A stretch of 64,000 nt of DNA from Lepidostoma basale. Taxonomy: Eukaryota; Arthropoda; Insecta; Trichoptera; Lepidostomatidae. The notes under the pieces are model-generated. The model saw only the letters and a program-made list of their open reading frames with translations, had not been told where the DNA came from and searched no databases. The position numbers and the translations under genes are program-made. Shown here one piece after another: positions 10,035 through 20,660 of the stretch. Position 1 is the stretch's first letter. Every line of letters begins with the position of its first letter. The stretch is taken from positions 1,488,001 to 1,552,000 of the forward strand of contig JAHDVF020000068.1 of NCBI GenBank assembly GCA_022606425.2. Direction: 5' to 3'.

Positions 10035-10237
10035 TATTCTTCTTCTTCTTCTTCAAGTGCCCTGTGGAGTCTCCTCAACGTTGGCAATCACCTCAGCGAA
10101 CCTGTCCCTGTCCTGCGTCGCTCGAAACAGCTCCTGCACACTTTGGATGCCGTTCCACTCCCTCACGTTTCGCAGCCAGGAGTTCTGTCTCCTACCGGGC
10201 CCTCGGCGTCCCTCAATTTTCCCTTCCAATATAAGCT
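10035..10237 (-). mobile_element. RTE-B 3' fragment
   Basis: The GAA-repeat tail is at 10040-10055 on the minus strand. The body corresponds to EGRRGPVGDRTPGCET-like frames of RTE-B. It is truncated at CTTATATTGGAAGGG. Confidence 0.75.
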
Positions 10238-10694
10238 AGATTAATAATGAACAATAATATCATAATAAATAATTTATTAAATATAAAAGGTTTCGTTCCA
10301 CTTGTTTCGAGAGCTTTTTGTCATATAATGGTACGAAATTTCTTAAGCTTATGCATGGAGTAATCATGTTGAATATCCATGCCAAAGTAACAGACAACGA
10401 GTATTGAGAGAAGAAGAATATCCAGTAATTCGGTAAACCTTCAAGAATGGTTAAGTTGCAACACAACATCCCTGTTTAGAGCTGTTTTATCAAAAGTAAA
10501 GATGGCCATCTAACCTCCCCAAATTGTGAGGAACAAGAAAAAGAGGAATGGTGATGGTTGAATTTTAATAAATTTCTATTTTAATGGTAAAGATTAAAGA
10601 TATCATTATTAATATTATTTTGTTAAATAGCTCTTAACATCATTAGAGGAGAAGTCAAATTAATGTAAAGGCTGAGGTTATTAATAATAAAAAT
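10238..10694. other. No gene recognised
   Basis: AT-rich; no frame or repeat that I can support. Confidence 0.35.
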
Positions 10695-10803
10695 ACATTT
10701 AATCTGGATCACCCAACTGGAAGACCGCTGAACCTCATCATCCCACGAGACATGATTTCTGTGTCACAGATCGTCAGATCTATTAAACGAAGAGGAAAAT
10801 AAT
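10695..10803 (+). mobile_element. RTE-like 3' end fragment
   Basis: It reads DHPTGRPLNLIIPRDMISVS, then QIVRSIKRRGK. Its end (CACAGATCGTCAGATCTATT) matches minus-strand fragments at 20500, 25535 and 62065, so it is the 3' end of one RTE-like family. Confidence 0.55.
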
Positions 10804-11154
10804 TAGAATATTAGTATTCCTTGAAATAAATGAAAAAAAAAATATTTACAATATCATTCCGGCTTAACTTTAACAATTTCTAATGAGCTATGAAAATAAT
10901 ATAGTATAACATATATATAGCGTTGTCATTTTCAAATGAGACATGATCTATATATCGATCTATAGAGAATAAGATGAATATCATGTAATTTTTCGTATAG
11001 ATCACGTAATTTGTAGTGTAACATTATTAAATATAAAAATAATACACTTGTAATTTTTTTAAATTTTAAATTATTTCATTAATTTATTATTATTATATTT
11101 TAACATAATTATTATTATATTATTATTATTAATATTATTATTTAACTTAAATTA

Positions 11155-11400
11155 AGTGGTTAAAAAAGGCGTTAACACTGTGGATTTCCATAATGACGAA
11201 TTTTTTATGAATTAAAACACTGTTTTTCCACTTATGAGTTTATTTTTCTCGACATGTTTTGACGGCTTACACCTTTTTTATCGAGAGAACGATATAAACT
11301 CTTCTTCTTTTATATCGTTCTCCCGATGATGAAGGTGTAAGACTTCGAAACATGTCGCGAAAATTAAACTCGAAAGTTACTACTTTATAAATACGTCATG
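11155..11400. repeat. FB3 fold-back element
   Basis: Two long inverted arms. The left runs from TTCCATAATGACGAATTTTT through CACTTATGAGTTTATTTTTC to CGATATAAACTC. The right begins TATATCGTTCTCCCGATGATG and returns to the GAAACATGTC and AAACTCGAAAG blocks. The outer part of the right arm is missing. Relatives lie at 30228, 40710, 47100, 54025 and 58005. Confidence 0.75.
11318..11361 (+). ncRNA. Hammerhead-ribozyme-like motif (FB3)
   Basis: Stem I strand TTCTC, box CCGATGA (U4 changed to C), one extra T, hairpin GAAGG...CTTC, GAAA, self-complementary ACATGT, C at the cleavage position, then GCGAA, which pairs with TTCTC except at one position. This fits the hammerhead order; the box change and extra T make activity uncertain. 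Confidence 0.4.
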
Positions 11401-11738
11401 TGTATTATTATTATATTTGCTATTAAAATTATTTACCTCTTGGCACTCCATTAATATGAAACTAAATAGGATGTCAAGAGAAGAACAAATAGAAAAATAT
11501 TGTATTGACAGAATGCACGCTTTCAACTGTTCTTTCTCTGAATGTAAAAGCTCCCGGGTTCACGTAACGTTAATTTGCTTAGTGGAAGCTAGCAGCTGCC
11601 TCTTGTTACGCTCATTTACTCTACTAGTCGGACGTGCTCCGGATCTCAGAGAACAAAGCGCGTGATTAACGCACGTACAGTTTAAACCTGCAGTATGGAA
11701 TAACAACTTCATTTTTTATACATACTAACAACACTATT
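11401..11738. other. No gene recognised
   Basis: No supported frame. The base composition is a little less AT-rich at 11540-11690, without a match elsewhere in the window. Confidence 0.35.
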
Positions 11739-11810
11739 TATTTAGGATTATTAAAATGGTTTAGACACATGAAAATAGTAAATGAAGAAAGAACGGTAAA
11801 AAAAGCACAT

Positions 11811-12193
11811 CGTCACCTGAGAGTAAGAGGGTTCCAACTAACAAAATTTCACATTTGGCTTTTTTTCGTGAAAAGGGTTCTTACTAACCTTATCTATACG
11901 TACAATAAAAAAAAACATGTAATAGTATCGTCATTTTGATGTTACGAAAATAATCATATTCCATCTGATCATTCAAAACACACGATTCACTGAAGAAGGA
12001 TTAATTTAAACTTAGAACTTTATTATTCCAACTGTTGCTAGACAAAATTTACACGTTTTTCGGTAAAAGAATCTCTGGACATTGGAATAAAACCCCTTTA
12101 TTCCAAGATACACACCCGAAACCAACAAAACTTTGACTTCATCAGCTTTTTATTTTTGTCAGTTGGAACCTTCTTACTCTCGTTAACGTGACG
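11811..12193. mobile_element. Terminal-inverted-repeat element (MITE) inside RTE-A
   Basis: The ends are inverted: CGTCAC...GAGAGTAAGAGGGTTCCAAC on the left and GTTGGAACCTTCTTACTCTC...GTGACG on the right. The flanks show ACAT at 11807-11810 and 12194-12197, a 4 bp target duplication, and the host RTE-A reading resumes exactly. No transposase is encoded. 383 bp; superfamily not decided from the sequence. Confidence 0.8.
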
Positions 12194-12269
12194 ACATGTT
12201 AACGACGTAAATGAAATAAAAAAAGAGGAAAAAGTGGCAAGATGAAATAAATCAAATATTGAATGTTGG

Positions 12270-12949
12270 CTAACTAACTTACTAACTAGCCGGGTGGTGG
12301 TCTAGGGGATACAACGCTTGGCTTCTGATCCAGGGGACTTGGGTTCGAGCCTGGACACGACCAGATTCCTTCTTCATAATAATGAGCTATTTTCTGCTCA
12401 AATTGAAGATTGTAAAATAAATTCTAATATCATTGATTTAAATCTTTAAAAAAAAAAAAAAAACCGAAGTCTCCGCGAAAAAGTCTCCGCGAAGGGATAG
12501 GCAGAAAGAATGGACTTCCACACTTTTCTTTCCTGACATATTTCTCTTGCATCCTCAACATTCACACATCGTGTCATGCACGCGCGTCGATTTATCTGAC
12601 TCCTCACATGGCCGAAATTCAATATTTGATTTATTTGATCGTGCCACGATTTCCTCTATTTCTGGTTCCATTTACATCATTGACATATACATTTTTTACT
12701 ATTCATTCTTCATTCATTCTTTCCATATGTCCAAACTATCTGATTGATCCTTTCATTATTTTGTTCATAACACCATCATTCGCACCGCATTCACTTCATA
12801 TATTTTCATTCGACACTCTATCATACACAGAGTATACACACATTTGTCTAAGAGATCTCATTTCTACTGCATTTATGCTATTTTTATCCTTCGTTTGCCA
12901 GTTCCATGTTTCGCTTCCATACATAAGGGTCGTTATGTATTCCATACAC
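12270..12949 (-). mobile_element. RTE-A copy inserted into another RTE-A copy
   Basis: It is flanked by ATTGAATGTTGG at 12258-12269 and 12950-12961, a 12 bp target duplication of the host RTE-A. The GTTA tail (as TAACTAACTTACTAACTAG) is at the left. The body encodes the minus-strand RTE-A C-terminus up to the FGSEAW-like block. A SINE interrupts it near the tail. Confidence 0.88.
12293..12465 (+). mobile_element. tRNA-headed SINE (SINE-1)
   Basis: The head is tRNA-like: GCCGGGTGGTGGTCTAGGGG contains an A-box match (TGGTCTAGGGG), a CTTGG/CCAGG anticodon-type stem follows, and GGGTTCGAGCC matches the B-box. The body is ATTCCTTCTTCATAATAATG and onward, then an A-run. It sits inside the minus-strand RTE-A copy near its tail. 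The next bases (AAGTCTCCGCGAA) are tandemly duplicated in the host. Confidence 0.85.
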
Positions 12950-13127
12950 ATTGAATGTTGGTCTCGTGTTTAATATGAGGAGTCGGAGAAATCGACGTGC
13001 GTGTATGATACAATAAATGAATGTTGAGAAAGCGACAGAAATTTGCCAGGAAAGAACAGTGTGGCGGTCCATTATTTCTGGCCATCCCTTCGAAGAGACG
13101 GCGTGATGGTAAGTAAGTTAGTTTGTT

Positions 13128-13195
13128 TGAGAACACAGCATTACAATAACACTGCCATTGTCGGGAATCGAGCCCAGGACAAGCACTTACCAAAC
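13128..13195 (-). mobile_element. SINE-2 fragment
   Basis: The minus strand reads GGTAAGTGCTTGTCCTGGGC, then TCGATTCCCGACAATGGCAG, then TGTTATTGTAATGCTGTG. This is the B-box side of the tRNA-like head and the post-tRNA hairpin of SINE-2 (compare 21095-21362). The A-box end is missing. Confidence 0.6.
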
Positions 13196-14004
13196 AATTT
13201 TAAAAGGGTAAAAACTTTCGTTCATTTAAAATTCATAACATTTTATGTTTTAATATTGTACTTTTATATACGTCACATGAAGTAAGGACTTGTTTGATGT
13301 CTTATTATATAAAATTTGTTTTTTGGTTTCAGAAACAACCCAAGTCCATTTCTAATATGAATTTTGGATCCTGTCATACAACTGCGTTGTTTTCTTTCCC
13401 CTTAGGAGTCAAATGTAATGGCCAATTTGACCTTTTCTATAGATGTAAGCAAAGCGGAGTCAGTGCGTTCTTAAGATTGGCTCAATCAAATTGAATCATC
13501 AAAAAAAATTCTAAAAAGGTAAGATTTTTTCTTCAAAATTTTTTATTCATTGATTCAACTTAATCATTGTTGTCTTAGTGCAACAAATGTGTAATCTATA
13601 ATGTTAATTATTCGGCTATCGTATTTAAACTATCAAGTGTTTATGAGGTTTTTTGTTTATGATGTTTGCATTCTTAAAGAAATAACTATTTTGTTATATT
13701 GTATATTTTTATATGCTTTTTTATCTGGAGATGAAAAGGTTTACCTTGTCTTTGATTGATATTGGAGACGTCCACAATTTTAATCCCTTATAAAAATGTT
13801 AATTAACAAGAACAAGAAATCATTGTTCACGAAACATTTCATATTATTTAATTTTATTATGTATTTACTTTTTATGGTTTCTTAAGCAATTATTGAAAAC
13901 TCCATGTTAAAAAATGAATACGAATGATAAATTATATTTTTTAATAGGTACATTGCTTTTAATGGGTTAATTGCATTTAATTAACCGCTAAAGCTTAAAA
14001 GTTC
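13196..14004. other. No gene recognised
   Basis: AT-rich, with several short frames that show no recognisable protein. I see no repeat shared with the rest of the window. Confidence 0.35.
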
Positions 14005-14490
14005 AGAAAGAATCCAGTATAAACTCTGCTGGACAGTCTTCAAAGCATTACATGGAATGGCACCAAGTTATATATCTGAACCCTGTATAACTGACGGCCT
14101 AAATACAAGGAAATCCACACTTCGCTCGGCGAACTCCTAGGCAAAAGGAAGATTAGTTGAGCTGAAGCGTTACCCCAGTATAAATTTCGGGGATCGAGCG
14201 TTCGCGGTAGCTGGTCCTTCAGCTTAGAACAATCTCCCTTCACACCTCAGATGTATAAATGATCCGACATATTATAGATCTAAACTGAAAACCCATCTTT
14301 TTCATATTTCGTACCCAATTTAAACGTTTATAATTTGTTCTACTATACTTTTTTAACCGATCGTGAAAATCAGATGCAGCGTTCGCATTTAGATATTTTA
14401 GATTTAAAACACGTCTTAATGCGCTCTTGAGGTGATTATATCACAAAAACGGCGCTATAATAGTTAGCATGTTATTATTATTTATTATTC
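14005..14490 (+). pseudogene. CR1/L2-like LINE C-terminus, decayed
   Basis: The plus frame reads RIQYKLCWTVFKALHGMAPS, YISEPCITDGLNTRKSTLRS, then a stop, then INFGDRAFAVAGPSA, a stop, NNLPSHLRC and LKTHLFHISYPI. It is homologous to the intact peptide at 49453-49842 but more diverged. A 3' UTR with a GCGCTATAAT block ends in TTATTA repeats. Confidence 0.85.
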
Positions 14491-15035
14491 TTATTATCAA
14501 ACGGATAAAAAAACATTTAAATGCCTTGGCTGGGTAAACATGTCCATCCCAAAATATAGAATAAATAAAAAAAAAACAGTATTTTATATCGCATTTTTTT
14601 TATATATTTACTGTTTTTACAATTGCGCATAAAAACATGTAAACTTTACAAATATCATTTTACGTGATAACGTAGAAACTCTGTGAAAGCCCAATGGGAA
14701 AGAAGAAGTATCTATTTGGTTTGATGCGAAATCTTATGAACCGCAAATTTTGCCAAGGACTTGGACGGTCACTTTGTCAATAGTACATCAAAGGAACAAA
14801 TGATGTATCGGCTGATGTATGAGTTCATGAGGAATTTTGAGCAGTGAAGTGGGGAATAAGTGGAGGGAAAGTGATTTTGACAAAAGAGCTAAAATTTGCA
14901 AAAAAAAAATATTGCAAATTATGGGTTCCTCAGAAAGATACAATGCGTATTAATAATACATTTAATATATGATATTGTTTTAAAAAATACAAATAAATAT
15001 TTATGTACTTTGAACCTTGATGAAAAACTCCATAT
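14491..15035. other. No gene recognised
   Basis: AT-rich with A- and T-runs. No frame or repeat supported. Confidence 0.35.
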
Positions 15036-15215
15036 TTGATAATTTATATTCGTGAAAACATCTGGTTTTAGAGTTTTTATTATATTTTATAAAACAACAT
15101 GTTTCGCCTAGCTAAAGGATTATCACATGACGCATTTGATAATAACTTAGCTAGGCGAAACATGTTATTACCATAAAATTCAATAAAACATCTAGAAAAC
15201 CAACATGTTCATCCC
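15036..15215. repeat. FB2 fold-back element
   Basis: The left arm is GAAAACATCTGGTTTTAGAG...AACATGTTTCGCCTAGCTAA. The right arm is CTTAGCTAGGCGAAACATGT...AATAAAACATCTAGAAAACC. Both arms contain the eroded hammerhead-like centre in opposite orientation; stem III is the palindrome ACATGT. Confidence 0.75.
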
Positions 15216-15269
15216 TATTAATTAAGAATTTACGTAATATTTTCTCTTGTATGTTACTTTTAATTTTAT

Positions 15270-15660
15270 TAAATAATACAAAAACAACAAGCTACAGCCT
15301 ACTAAAGGCCACGGCTTCCTCCAGAATTATTCGCCATTCTTCCCGGTCCATCGCCTGCATTTTCTAATTTGCAACTCCAATTGCGAGGTTCTCCTCCATA
15401 CCTTCTATTTTGGTATTTCCACATTTCATTTTCCATCTGGTCGTGTATTGAGAATCTTTTTTGGGGTTTGATCTCCTTCCGTTCGCTGAATGTGTCCTAA
15501 CCATCTAAGATGCTGTATTTTCTGACAATCATCTGAGAGGCCCAAAGATTTTTCTTTCCTTTTAAATACCAGCAGCGCATTTTCGTCTCTTTTCCTCAGT
15601 ACCCAACACTCAGCGCCATATACAAGTACTGGTCTCAGTAATGTTTTATACTTAATAATG
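15270..15660 (-). mobile_element. RTE-like C-terminal fragment
   Basis: The minus strand reads YKTLLRPVLVYGAECWVLRK, RDENALLVFKRK, LRWLGHIQRTEGDQTPKKIL and RWTGKNGE with stops between. This is the post-RT region of an RTE-type element, 5'-truncated at about 15660. Confidence 0.7.
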
Positions 15661-15689
15661 ATTGAGGTATTAGTTTTGTAAAACTCCGT

Positions 15690-16205
15690 TATTAATTTAT
15701 AATAGTAAATACAATTGTTTAGTGGTTTTACTTGGATTTAATGTATAAAAATGATATAAATTGTGACAAATTTGTTTCACCTTGCGAGAGCATTCTCAAA
15801 CTGAACCTAATCGTCAAACAGTGTGTTCTTATATTGAATTTTGAAATCTAAAGGGTGGGGGAGAAAGTATATAACGCAAATTTTTGAGTTGTTAAATAAA
15901 ACAATTTAAAGTTTTTTTTAGAACTAATGATGAGTGATAGGTAAATTTACAGCTGAATCTCTAGAAATTTTTAAGGTTCAATAAATTATAATAAATAGTA
16001 ATATTACAACTGAATTTTCTAGGAATTTTCGAGGTTCAATTCATCCTTTAAATTTACAGCTGAATTACTAGGAATTTTTGAGGTTCAATATACTTAATTT
16101 TAACTTTGACATTACTCAGAAACAAATTTGTAACAATTTATATAATTTATATAAATTAAATCCAAGGAGAACTACTAAACAATCGTGTTTACTATTCTAA
16201 ATTAA
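15690..16205. repeat. FB6 inverted-repeat element
   Basis: Arms of ~85 bp: TAGTAAATACAATTGTTTAG...ACAAATTTGTTTC on the left (to ~15780) and GAAACAAATTTGTAACAATT...AATCGTGTTTACTATTC on the right (from ~16110). They enclose ~330 bp with internal direct repeats (ACAGCTGAATYWCTAGRAAT, three times). The right arm contains GAAA plus the palindrome ACAAATTTGT. Confidence 0.75.
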
Positions 16206-16424
16206 TGTTTTATACTGTAATAATTTGGTTTTTCTTATCAGAAAACAAGATTTAAGTTGTCTATGGATTTTAAAAGCACATTTATTTGCCACGCTTATTC
16301 TCCTTTTGGTCTTAATACTAACATTATTGCTGCTAGTTACCACTGAGTCTATATAGTAACCATAAATTAAGCGATGTTTTTTAAAAAAAACTGATTGCGA
16401 CCAAATCACTATTCAAATAAAGTA

Positions 16425-16485
16425 AAAAAGTGGAAGGAGTTATTAGAAAAACATATTTTTAAGAGACTTCAGTGAAATGCATGTA
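16425..16485 (+). repeat. FB1 fold-back fragment
   Basis: AAAGTGGAAGGAGTTATTAG, then AAAAACAT, then AAGAGACTTCAGTGAAATGC match the right outer arm of FB1. It stands directly upstream of the LINE at 16527. Confidence 0.5.
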
Positions 16486-16522
16486 AAAAAAAGAAGCGTA
16501 TGTAAAAAGCCGACTGACATAT

Positions 16523-16951
16523 ATGATTCCTTTCTGGGGGACAGGAAACCAAAAGGACATCTCCAGACTCCAAAGACAACAAAATAAAATAATAAAATTA
16601 ACATATAACATTGACTACATTACCCCAACCATACAAGTTTACAGACAAACAAAACAAATGGACATATCAGACCTGACCAAATATGAGACCTTAAAAATTG
16701 TACACAGAGTGACCATGGAAAAGACAACAGACAACACCTACAAATTAACTAAAAATTCAGACATACACAGACACTGGACCAGGAATTGTGACAGATATCA
16801 CTTACCGATTGCACGAACTAAGACAGGACAATCAAGAATATTGAACAATGGACTGAAACTTTACAATGAACTACCAAAAGACACGAGGAATCTCACTACA
16901 ACTCTATATAAAAAATATCTGAAACAATACACAATTAATAGTAAGATCTAA
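16523..16951 (+). pseudogene. Jockey/CR1-like LINE C-terminus, open frame
   Basis: The frame reads IPFWGTGNQKDISRLQRQQN, KIIKLTYNIDYITPTIQVYR, YETLKIVHRV, RYHLPIARTKTGQSRILNNG and LKLYNELPKDTRNLTT. This is the typical end of a non-LTR reverse transcriptase protein, after the catalytic core. The element copy runs about 16527-16996 and ends in a 15-base A-run. Its left limit coincides with that of the copy at 18812. Confidence 0.82.
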
Positions 16952-16996
16952 AAATGTAACCATATAACCCAATTGGGTTTTAAAAAAAAAAAAAAA

Positions 16997-17520
16997 ATCA
17001 TTAGATTATCTTTAATTTTATTGATAAATTAAAGATAAACACATAGAGAAGGAAAATAAAGAATAAGATACGATTTATTTATTTATGGTATTAAACATTA
17101 TTTTGGTATTATTTATGGTAATAAAAATAATGGTATAAAATGAGATTTTTCCTTACTCGTATCATAGAGCAATTAATGCGTTTTCATTCGTATTCATAAC
17201 AAATGATTATATTATTTGGGATCTTGGATACGACTGTACCACGTGGTATTTTTTTCTACCAACATTTCGGTGATCGTGGTTCTCATTTGTCCAAATTTTT
17301 CACGATTCTTGTTAAGCATTTGTTCTACGGAATTCGTTCAACAAACAAGCATTGTGTTGTGAATGTGCACTTTTAATATAGCAAATTGAATAAATAATAC
17401 AAAGGAAATGCTGTCATGTTTAAACAGAATCTGTATAATGAATTTACTTAATTATTACACTGCTTTTCAAATTTAAATGTAAAAATATTAGAAGTGAAAA
17501 AAACAATGTTTTATAAAAAA
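16997..17520. other. No gene recognised
   Basis: AT-rich sequence; no frame. Just beyond it, an FB3-like end remnant (TTTATGGAATTTCTCAGTGT) lies at about 17528-17550. Confidence 0.35.
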
Positions 17521-17679
17521 AAACTATGTCTTTATGGAATTTCTCAGTGTTTATACTTTAAGTTTATTTAGAATCTGTATATTTGACAATCATATGTATC
17601 AATGTGGAAAGCAACGGAAAACTACCCCATTATAAAGGGCCAAGTGACATCCCTAGAACCGGCAAAGATGTTAAAAGAC

Positions 17680-17850
17680 TCCAAATTCAATATTTAATAA
17701 ATTGAAAATGTCTGTTTTCAAGAAATTTAATTTTATTTAACGAAAATTACCTGTTTGCCTTGCTAAGATATTTGACAACACCATATCAAGGATAAGCAGA
17801 TTGTTGCCATTATATAAAATAAAACTTCTAGAAAACTAACGTTTTCAATC
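17680..17850. repeat. FB2 fold-back element, diverged
   Basis: The outer arms (AAAATGTCTGTTTTCAAGAAA and AAAACTTCTAGAAAACTAACG) are recognisable. The centre (TTGCCTTGCTAAGATATTTG) has lost the GAAAC box. Confidence 0.55.
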
Positions 17851-17934
17851 TCAATAATTACTCACTTTATCACAAACAGATTAACAACACAGTTTTCTAA
17901 GATATCTAAGATTGTTAGTAAATACAGTGCAAAT

Positions 17935-18235
17935 AAAACTATTATGAACAAAATATTTTAAGTATCCTTAAGATGGTTTAGATACTGGTAAGAAATTAAT
18001 TAAGAAATAATTCATGAATCACAAAGAATGTACATATGAACTATGTAAACGGAACAAGAAATAAAGGAAGACCTAGGAAAAAGCCGCACGATTTAATCGA
18101 TCAAATATTATTATAAATTTGGCACGTGAGGAGTCAGAGAAATCGACGTATGTACATGATACGATGTATTAATGTTAAGGAAATGAAAAAAGTACGTCAG
18201 GAAAAAACAAAGTGGACCCGTCTTTATTATTTATT
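17935..18235 (+). mobile_element. RTE-A 3' fragment, diverged
   Basis: It follows RTE-A from the MNKI..SLRWFRY block through NYVNGTRNKGRPRKKP to RSQRNRRMYMIRCINVKEMK. It breaks off at AAAGTGGACCCGTC before the GTTA tail. Many substitutions suggest an old copy. Confidence 0.75.
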
Positions 18236-18633
18236 CTATATCAAATTCCAGATCGAGGCTCTCTGTAAGGATAAGACTGATAGATATTTTTTGTCTATGT
18301 TGAACCCATTAATTTAAAAATATGACTCAGGATATTAATGTCGACTAAGAATTATAAATTGCGATTTCAGAGCCATTTCACATTGTTCGACAGCTAATTT
18401 CCTAAGTTAACGTTTAAAGTTTTTTTCCTTTGTATAACTCTTGTGTCTTAAACATTACCTAGGTAAACGGATAATTTGTTCTAAAGTTGAAGTAATAAAT
18501 ATGAAGAAAAAAACGCCCAAGAAATAAACGTACGATCTCAAAATCCATTTAAAATTGATTTTGAGATTTAAAAACATAAATTTTCTAAAATTACACATTA
18601 TCAGCTGGTGATAATTAGAATGAATGAAGAAAT
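18236..18633. other. No gene recognised
   Basis: AT-rich; one inverted repeat around AAAATCCATTT..AAATTGATTTTGAGATT at 18540-18570. No frame supported. Confidence 0.3.
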
Positions 18634-19350
18634 TGAGTATATATGTTAACGTTGTAATTGTAACTGATAATAGAGGATTACCAAGAAAAACGTGGCATGA
18701 TCAAATAAATCAAATATTGAATGTCGGCCACGAGAGGAGTCGGAGAAATCGACGTGCTTGCATGACAGAACGTATAAATGTTGGAGGAAGCGATAGAAGT
18801 ATGACAGGAAATTCCCTTCTGGGGAACAGGAAACCAAAAGGACATCTCCAGACTCCAAAGACAACAAAATAAAATAATAAAATTAGCATATAACATTGAC
18901 TACCTTACCCCCCCCCCCCATACAAGTTTACAGACAAACAAAACAAATAGACATATCAGACCTGACCAAATATGAGACCTTAAAAATTGTACACAGAGTG
19001 ACCATGGAAAAGACAACAGACAGCAGCTACAAATTAACTAAAAATTCAGACATACACAGACACTGGACCAGAAACTGTGACAGATATCACTTACCGATTG
19101 CACGAACTAAGACAGGACAATCAAGGATATTGAACAATGGACTGAAACTTTACAATGAACTACCAAAAGACACAAGGAATCTCACTACAACTCAATATAA
19201 AAAATATCTGAAACAATACATAATTAATAGTAAGATCTAAAAATGTAACCATTTAACCCAATTGGTTTTTTTTTAAAAAAATGTGGCAGTCCATTATTTC
19301 TGCCTATCCCTTCGGTGAGACGGTGTGATGGTAAGGTAGTCAGTTAAAAA
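18634..19350 (+). mobile_element. RTE-A 3' copy, split by a LINE
   Basis: The left part (18640-18811) encodes NRGLPRKTWHDQINQILNVG, HERSRRNRRACMTERINV. The right part (19282-19350) is TGTGGCAGTCCATTATTTCT to GACGGTGTGATGGTAAGGTAG. The split lies between the CAGGAAA and GTGTGGCAG positions of the RTE-A consensus. Confidence 0.88.
18812..19281 (+). pseudogene. Jockey/CR1-like LINE nested in RTE-A
   Basis: It is nearly identical to 16527-16996. The frame is broken by a C-run of 12 at 18908-18919 where the other copy has CCCCAACC. Downstream, the frame at 18896-19240 keeps IQVYRQTKQIDISDLTKYET through the shared C-terminus. It ends in an A-run at 19275-19281. Confidence 0.88.
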
Positions 19351-19384
19351 TGCTTAATACGAATCATTTGTATCATACAGATCA

Positions 19385-19545
19385 TTTTGATTCAGCGTGA
19401 TACAGCTTCTTTTAGACCTTTGGTCTGTTACTGTAGTCCGGCTGGCCTCTCTTGGGAGGTTGATTCCCATCTATCCCTCCATCTCTTGACGGTAGCCAAC
19501 AGGATTCTGATCTGGAGGGATCCATTTGATATATTATCAGTATCT
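19385..19545 (-). mobile_element. Possible RTE-like relic
   Basis: A CCATCTCTTGACGGTAGCC block resembles the CCATCTCTTAGACGGTCTTCC block of the RTE-like fragment at 62065. Frames are broken. Weak. Confidence 0.3.
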
Positions 19546-19761
19546 TTTGACAATATTATGATATTCAGCATGGCGCTATTACATTATTTAACTTTAAAGT
19601 CTCTTAAACTTCTCTATCTCCGAAAATTTCATATTTAAAATAATAAATTATTACACTAGTTTTTTAGTTTATACAAACAATTGAAGTGTAATTTTTATTT
19701 TTATTTGTTCCAATGACAATTTGAATAATTCATTGAATATTATTATTTATGGAAGTTTTTA

Positions 19762-19938
19762 TGGAAGTGTGCGCGGCAGATGCCTATTGGTGGCGATGAG
19801 GTTCGCAACCCATCACACCGCGTCTCTCTCGGGGGCGAAAAGAAAAGGATGGAATGCCGCAAACTGTTAAAGTGTGACAGTCTATTCTTTCTGCCTACCC
19901 TTTCGGGGAGACGGCGTGATAGTTAGTTAGTTAGTTAC
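19762..19938 (+). mobile_element. RTE-A-mini copy
   Basis: GAAGTGTGCGCGGCAGATGC starts the conserved block. It covers the first codons of RTE-A, the mini junction (AACTGTTAAAGTGTGACAG) and the 3' end with GTTA repeats. It lacks the longer AT-rich leader. Confidence 0.92.
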
Positions 19939-20499
19939 TATTACATATTTACGTTTATTTGAATACTTACACATAATAAATTAAATAGATTTCCAGTACC
20001 GTTCTTGAATTTTGTGCCAATATCCCGGTTCTTTTAATTCGCTGAAAACGCCAATGGAATCTTGGACGACTGCCTAATATAGTCGTAAACGCGATTCATG
20101 GAATTTTTTATCTGTCCATACGACGCAATTACAGAAACAAAACACATACCGAATCAAATTGGATATCAGCCCGCACAGTGCTAGGCACCGCTCTCAGAAG
20201 GGAGATGGGAAATGCCAATTGACCTCATAATATTTCCAGATACACCCGACTGACCGAGTTAGTAGGAATTTTCGGGTAATGACTTGACAAACGTTTCCGG
20301 GTATGTTTTTGCTTTAAGAGATGACATATTCAGATTTGAAATTTCTCTATACCCGCTACAGCTTTACATTACTTGAATATATAACAATTTTGATTAAATA
20401 GTAAAAAAAAAGTTAATAATAAGTTATCAAGAAGGTTAATTGTATTTTATGAGAGTCACATGTTTAGTTTCGCTTGAATATTACCTGATTGTCACCCCT
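19939..20499. other. No gene recognised
   Basis: The part 20030-20290 is less AT-rich than its surroundings but has no recognisable frame and no match in the window. Confidence 0.35.
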
Positions 20500-20660
20500 T
20501 CTTCTATTTCTCCTTCTTCTTTTTCTTTTAGTAAATCTGACGATCTGTGATACAGAAATTATTTCTCCTGAGATGAGTAAATCCAACGACGAATTTTTAT
20601 GAATCAAAAATAGAAAAAACAGTATTTAATTCATGAAAATTCATAATTACTTATTTAAAA
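20500..20660 (-). mobile_element. RTE-like 3' end next to an FB3 remnant
   Basis: 20505-20580 has the AAATCTGACGATCTGTGATA block of the RTE-like family at 25535. From 20583 on, AACGACGAATTTTTATGAAT...AAAAACAGTATT is part of an FB3 arm. Confidence 0.45.

Larger units (their letters stand above)
11740..13128 (+). mobile_element. RTE-A 3' copy, split by two insertions
   Basis: RTE-A sequence runs 11740-11810 (KWFRHMK..NEERTVKKAHR equivalent), 12194-12269 (VNDVNEIKKEEKVARXNKSN-like) and 12950-13128 (RSRRNRRACM to a GGTAAGTAAGTTAG tail). The first gap holds a terminal-inverted-repeat element with a 4 bp duplication. The second holds a minus-strand RTE-A copy with a 12 bp duplication. Confidence 0.88.

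Noticed and set aside
12293..12365. Possible functional tRNA gene (plus)
   Set aside because: The anticodon-type loop has eight bases and the acceptor stem does not close; the body after it is repeated at 2675. A SINE head fits better.
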